DNA of 64,000 nucleotides from NCBI RefSeq assembly GCF_048595595.1, contig NZ_CP184347.1; one strand, 5' to 3'. Below, in pieces: positions 61,301 through 64,000 of this stretch. The DNA comes from Bacteroides pyogenes_A. Lineage in GTDB: Bacteria > Bacteroidota > Bacteroidia > Bacteroidales > Bacteroidaceae. Position 1 is the stretch's first letter, and every line of letters starts with the position of its first letter. The translations under genes and the position numbers were made by a program. Under the pieces are notes generated by a model. That model was not told the origin of the DNA and ran no database searches. It saw only the letters and a program-made list of their open reading frames with translations.

Positions 61301-61812
61301 ACAACGTGCTGATCGGCTCGCAAGACCCGGGTTGGCTGGCAGGGCTCACCAACACTTTCCGCTATAAGGATTTTGACTTGAGCCTCCAGTTCAACGGGAT
61401 GTTCGACCGCAAGATGCAAGACCCCACCGAGATGGCCTATGGACTTGGTGGCGGCGATATAGCTCGCTACGGCTACAATGCCTTGCGTATCATCAAGGAA
61501 AGGTGGACGTGGAACAATCCATCCACTCAATATCCGTGCTCGTTCAACGGTTGGAACACCAACTACACGTATGGAGACTGGTATTATCAGAATGCTTGGT
61601 TCATCCGCCTTGCCAACATTACGTTGGGCTGGAACTTGCCCAAGGCATGGCTGCAACGCACGAAGGCCATATCCAAGGTACGCATATCGCTCAGTGCAAA
61701 CAACCTTTTCTGCATCACTCCCTACAAAGGGCTGGATCCGGAGACCGACTATTACGCAGCGACATATCCCAATGCACGTACCTATGGTTTGGGAATTAAT
61801 GTAACGTTCTGA
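58369..61812 (+). CDS. SusC/RagA-family transporter with N-terminal STN domain
   Basis: This 1,147-aa TonB-dependent transporter has a signal peptide ending GSYAQ (about residue 25). Next is a secretin/TonB short N-terminal (STN) domain (ITVNLKNVSLKQMFSAIEKQ to about residue 105). A regulatory-like domain (VKGVVHDANGEPIIGAGVHE) follows, then the TonB-linked LDEVVIVGYG and a plug with ILVRGAGSVNANNDPLYIVDG and VLKDASATAIYGARAANGVVIITT. The barrel ends YGLGINVTF. STN domains on SusC proteins usually mark control by an anti-sigma/ECF-sigma pair, which is not in this window. A SusD gene follows 60 bases downstream. Confidence 0.95.
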   Translation: MNVRHEIKYCALMLLLCFNSLGSYAQGQTITVNLKNVSLKQMFSAIEKQSTYRFSYRNAIISDSRDVSISYTNVPVSTVLNSVLPTRNLQYKIVSEKTIVISDKVRDEVKLPQRDGQRKTVKGVVHDANGEPIIGAGVHEKGTKNGTVTDMDGKFSLKVQPGSTLVISYIGFITQEVKAQDAVDIRLQEDNKALDEVVIVGYGKMKKRDLTGAISSVKGSEVALAGVASAAHALAGKAAGLYVRQNSAQPGGGLDILVRGAGSVNANNDPLYIVDGFPIAKIDQTKGINQRMDPGTQGVLNFLNPNDIESVEVLKDASATAIYGARAANGVVIITTKRGQEGKAQVDYSYNYSFQEYSDNYDMLSLKEWMVEKNKSTWEYWIWENQVSPWGNRTLEEAIAAPKNGQAYMRPYTEADIAGAGAGTDWLGLITRNGSIQEHNLSIRGGSKDTQYMVSFNYYDNKGIIKNSGMSRYTIKSNLDQRFLGIFKTGVNLTLTRIDNDNTQLGSEQYEKSGIIRAAVQMGPHIKAYDPETGEYPVNPLLGTQPNPYSLLNNIDKGRTDRLLGNVYVEAYPVNGLTLRFNAGIDRANISRKTYEPKTTLWGKAQQGNADIYTIDNNQYLLEATANYNRTFADVHKLNLLLGASYEQFEYEPSNLGNNNFLTDGFLYHNMGAGTGTKVVGSGYSKNKMESYFLRANYILKDRYYLTATLRADGASVFAKNHKWGYFPSVALGWTVSEEAFMKKADWMSMLKLRLSWGQTGNSDIGTNAFASYYASPAYNKEDGTQIIGVFRDKLENPDLKWETTTEWNIGLDMGFLNNRILASVEYYHKVISDLLNYKPLNSYHEISSVMANVGKTQSTGIEITVNTKNIETKDFKWSTDLTFTKYKDRWKERTPDWKPGVYERVDDPIRPIYARVADHILQIGEEVPAAQPLLRPGEVVIRDLNGYKRDANNQPMVDEDGRFILTGAPDGLIDDADNVLIGSQDPGWLAGLTNTFRYKDFDLSLQFNGMFDRKMQDPTEMAYGLGGGDIARYGYNALRIIKERWTWNNPSTQYPCSFNGWNTNYTYGDWYYQNAWFIRLANITLGWNLPKAWLQRTKAISKVRISLSANNLFCITPYKGLDPETDYYAATYPNARTYGLGINVTF

Positions 61813-61872
61813 TGCCATGACAGGAAAATGGCTTTTGAAAAACAAGAAAGAATATATTAAAGGTTCATAATC

Positions 61873-63423
61873 ATGAAAAGACTTAAATTCATATATGTAG
61901 TTTTGTTGGGAGCGGCTTGCATGAGTATGCTGAACGGTTGTGCCGACCTCGAGCCTGTAGACTATTCGGAAATCAATCCCAAGAACTTCCCTAAGTCAGA
62001 AAGCGATATTGAGGCTCTCGTCATATCTTGCTATTATCCCATCCGCGGAGACTGGTGGGATGGTATCTTTACACCGTCGGAGAGGGGTGTGATGTTTATC
62101 AACGATTGTACAACGGGCATTCTCACCGGTACCTTCGGGGCACAGAAGATGGCGTCAGAGCTGAACTTCTTCCCTGACAGCGAGGAGATTACATGGTTCT
62201 ACTACACACGAAACACCACCGATTACAGCGGAGGTTACGCCAACAAAATAAGCCGTTGTACCTTGGTATTGGACGACATTGCCAACAGTTCGCTGAGTGA
62301 AAGCAAGAAGAAGGTATACGAAGCCGAGGTGCGTTGTGCCAGGGCATTTCTCTCATACGTGCTTTACGACATGTACGGTCCTTTAGTCATAGCTCCTCTC
62401 GAGGTGTTGAAAAACCCTTTGCAGGAACAGACTCTGCCCCGACTCTCGGGTGAAGAGATGATAAAATTCATCGAAGACGACCTACTCTTCGCATCCGAGC
62501 ACCTGCCTTATCCTGGCAAGGAAGAGTACGGACGCTTCAGCAAAGGATTGGCAAAGATGCTCCTCATCCGTCTGTATCTGCACGAAACACCTACAGACAA
62601 GAACTACTTCAACAAGGTGGAGACATTGGCACGCGAGTTGATGAAGCCGGAATACGGCTACCAATTGCAAAAAGATTACGCCAAAATGTTCGAACTCGGC
62701 GGACAAGGTGCCGCCAACAAGGAAATCATCTTCGCCCTTCCATGCTCATACAATGGTCCCGGACACAACCAGTGGCATATGATGGCGTTGCCCACCAATT
62801 TCCAGCAGAACGGAATGTCGGGTGGTTGGGGTACGATAACCAGCACATGGGCTTTCTACGACTCGTTTGAAAGCAATGACGTTCGTCGCTCCAAGCTCCT
62901 CACTTCCTACGTTAACTCCGCCGGGGAGACCGTCGATAAGGATACCCCCCAATCGCCTTTGGCTGCCGGTCCGATAGCCTTGAAGATGGGCTACGATACA
63001 AAGGTGAAGGGCTCGGGCGGCTTTTCCGATATCGACCTCATCCTTTTCCGTTATGCAGACGTCTACCTTTCCTTAGCTGAGGCATTGAGCCAAAAGGCCG
63101 GATCCACCGCCTCCGACTTGAAGGAGGCAGTGGATCTCATCAACGTGGTGCGTGCAAGAGCAAAGCTCGGCAACCTGACGTATGCCGAACACAACACGCC
63201 TGATAAGGTGCTCAAAGCCTTGCTGTTGGAACGTTGGCATGAGTTCTGGTGCGAGAATGGGCAGTTCAGAGCAGACCTGATACGCTATCACAAGTTCGCA
63301 TCCTGGATAAAGGCCATCAATCAGACCCCCTATGCAGAAGAATACAAGGAGCTTTATCCGCTACCTATGTCAGTCATCCTCGATGGGAAAGGGCAAGTGA
63401 AGCAAAACGAAGGCTACAAATAA
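61873..63423 (+). CDS. SusD/RagB-family lipoprotein, partner of the STN-SusC
   Basis: This 516-aa surface lipoprotein has a signal peptide ending SMLNGC (Cys23). SusD signatures are AEVRCARAFLSYVLYDMYGP (about 155-175), FSKGLAKMLLIRLYLHE (about 230), LILFRYADVYLSLAEALSQ and LLLERWHEFWCENGQFRADL (C-terminal), ending with a NEGYK tail. It follows the SusC by 60 bases in the same orientation. It probably binds a glycan on the surface and forms the lid of the transporter. A DUF4874-type lipoprotein gene begins about 260 bases further on. Confidence 0.94.
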   Translation: MKRLKFIYVVLLGAACMSMLNGCADLEPVDYSEINPKNFPKSESDIEALVISCYYPIRGDWWDGIFTPSERGVMFINDCTTGILTGTFGAQKMASELNFFPDSEEITWFYYTRNTTDYSGGYANKISRCTLVLDDIANSSLSESKKKVYEAEVRCARAFLSYVLYDMYGPLVIAPLEVLKNPLQEQTLPRLSGEEMIKFIEDDLLFASEHLPYPGKEEYGRFSKGLAKMLLIRLYLHETPTDKNYFNKVETLARELMKPEYGYQLQKDYAKMFELGGQGAANKEIIFALPCSYNGPGHNQWHMMALPTNFQQNGMSGGWGTITSTWAFYDSFESNDVRRSKLLTSYVNSAGETVDKDTPQSPLAAGPIALKMGYDTKVKGSGGFSDIDLILFRYADVYLSLAEALSQKAGSTASDLKEAVDLINVVRARAKLGNLTYAEHNTPDKVLKALLLERWHEFWCENGQFRADLIRYHKFASWIKAINQTPYAEEYKELYPLPMSVILDGKGQVKQNEGYK

Positions 63424-63682
63424 CGTCTTAATCTCAGGCGAATGGGCAAATAAGTCAAGCGTCGGGAATATCATACCACACACTTGGTTCCCCGAATAAA
63501 AGATATGGGTTGTGGAGCTTGATGCTTTTGCAAAGCAACTTAAATAAAATATCTTTTGCAGAAAATAGCACGCTGGCATATCGAAGAAAGGCTTTTGCAG
63601 GCTCAAATGACACAAGCCAAACAAAAATAAGATTAGATACCTTAGATTCACAGTGTAAATTAACGATGAAATAGAAAATGAT

Positions 63683-64000
63683 ATGAAAAGAATTTCTTAC
63701 GGGTTACTATTGGCATTCACATCTCTCGCATCGTCTTGCGGAGGCGATAACCGCCCGCAAGACCCCAATCCCGAACCGCCGACATCGACCACCGAGATGA
63801 AGACGGTGAAGTATGTTTCGACCAACGAAACGTTTGCGAACCCCGAACGTGGCTACTACACGGAGATTGAAAGCAATGCAACGGATGCCATATCCGAAAG
63901 CCGAATCAGGAAGCTACGCAACGAAGGAAAATCGCTGGTACAAGTGCTTTACTACTTCAAGGAATATCGCGATAAAGATCTTCCGGCCGACATCGCGACA
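63683..64000 (+). CDS. DUF4874-type surface lipoprotein, N-terminal part only
   Basis: The ATG at 63683 opens a frame that runs off the window (106 codons seen). A signal peptide ends LASSC (Cys19), giving a lipoprotein, and a Pro-rich linker (QDPNPEPPTSTTE) follows. The segment NPERGYYTEIES and then LVQVLYYFKEYRDKDLP matches the start of DUF4874 domains, which are usually joined to DUF4832 and found beside SusC/D genes, apparently as glycan-active or glycan-binding proteins with a barrel-like fold. It lies downstream of the STN-SusC/SusD pair on the same strand and is likely part of that PUL. The rest of the gene is not visible, so the domain call is tentative. Confidence 0.7.
   Translation, partial: MKRISYGLLLAFTSLASSCGGDNRPQDPNPEPPTSTTEMKTVKYVSTNETFANPERGYYTEIESNATDAISESRIRKLRNEGKSLVQVLYYFKEYRDKDLPADIAT

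Overview
The window looks like chromosomal DNA of a gut-type Bacteroides or a close relative in Bacteroidales. The evidence is four SusC/SusD-type pairs, a hybrid two-component regulator (HTCS), a fimbrillin-like lipoprotein, DUF4988/DUF4955/DUF4957/DUF4874-type surface proteins, and repeated TAnnTTTG boxes, the Bacteroidetes -7 promoter element, upstream of genes. I could not assign a species. No rRNA, tRNA, CRISPR array, integrase or intact insertion sequence was seen.

Layout. 1-4.7 kb is housekeeping: the end of fabF, rnc, a phosphofructokinase, a GH3-family acyl-adenylating enzyme and a ZIP metal transporter. 4.9-14 kb is a minus-strand trans-envelope export or lipid-trafficking operon, with a TetR regulator upstream, then an HAE3-type RND permease, a LolA-like periplasmic protein, a DUF1302-like outer-membrane barrel and two ABC half-transporters. 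14.4-16.4 kb pairs a phosphate-selective-type porin with a secreted class A acid phosphatase, followed by a large membrane-spanning sensor of unknown type (16.7-19.9 kb). 20.1-21.8 kb holds the most unusual locus: three very short peptide genes, two of them with double-glycine motifs, a CPBP-type intramembrane protease homologue, a broken C39 (bacteriocin-processing) peptidase gene and a 23-bp tandem repeat. mnmA and a SNF2-type helicase follow.

26.3-32.5 kb is a three-gene surface-protein operon (DUF4988 plus beta-helix plus DUF4955; DUF4988 plus DUF4957/DUF5123; fimbrillin plus a beta-sandwich module) without SusC/D. A HAD phosphatase comes next, then a GH89 alpha-N-acetylglucosaminidase pseudogene with three in-frame stops. 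35.7-51.2 kb is a markedly AT-rich polysaccharide-utilisation locus (HTCS, GH88 unsaturated glucuronyl hydrolase, SusC-SusD-SusC-SusD) that looks horizontally acquired. 51.4-56.1 kb is a minus-strand SusC/SusD pair without enzymes. cysS follows, then the start of another PUL (SusC with an STN domain, SusD, DUF4874 protein) that runs off the right end.

Functional picture: the window is mainly cell-envelope and nutrient-capture biology. Glycans are captured by SusC/D pairs and, in one locus, sensed by the HTCS. Phosphate may be scavenged by the acid phosphatase plus porin, and the RND/ABC operon probably moves a lipid or amphiphile across the envelope. The small-peptide locus looks like a decayed bacteriocin or peptide-secretion system.
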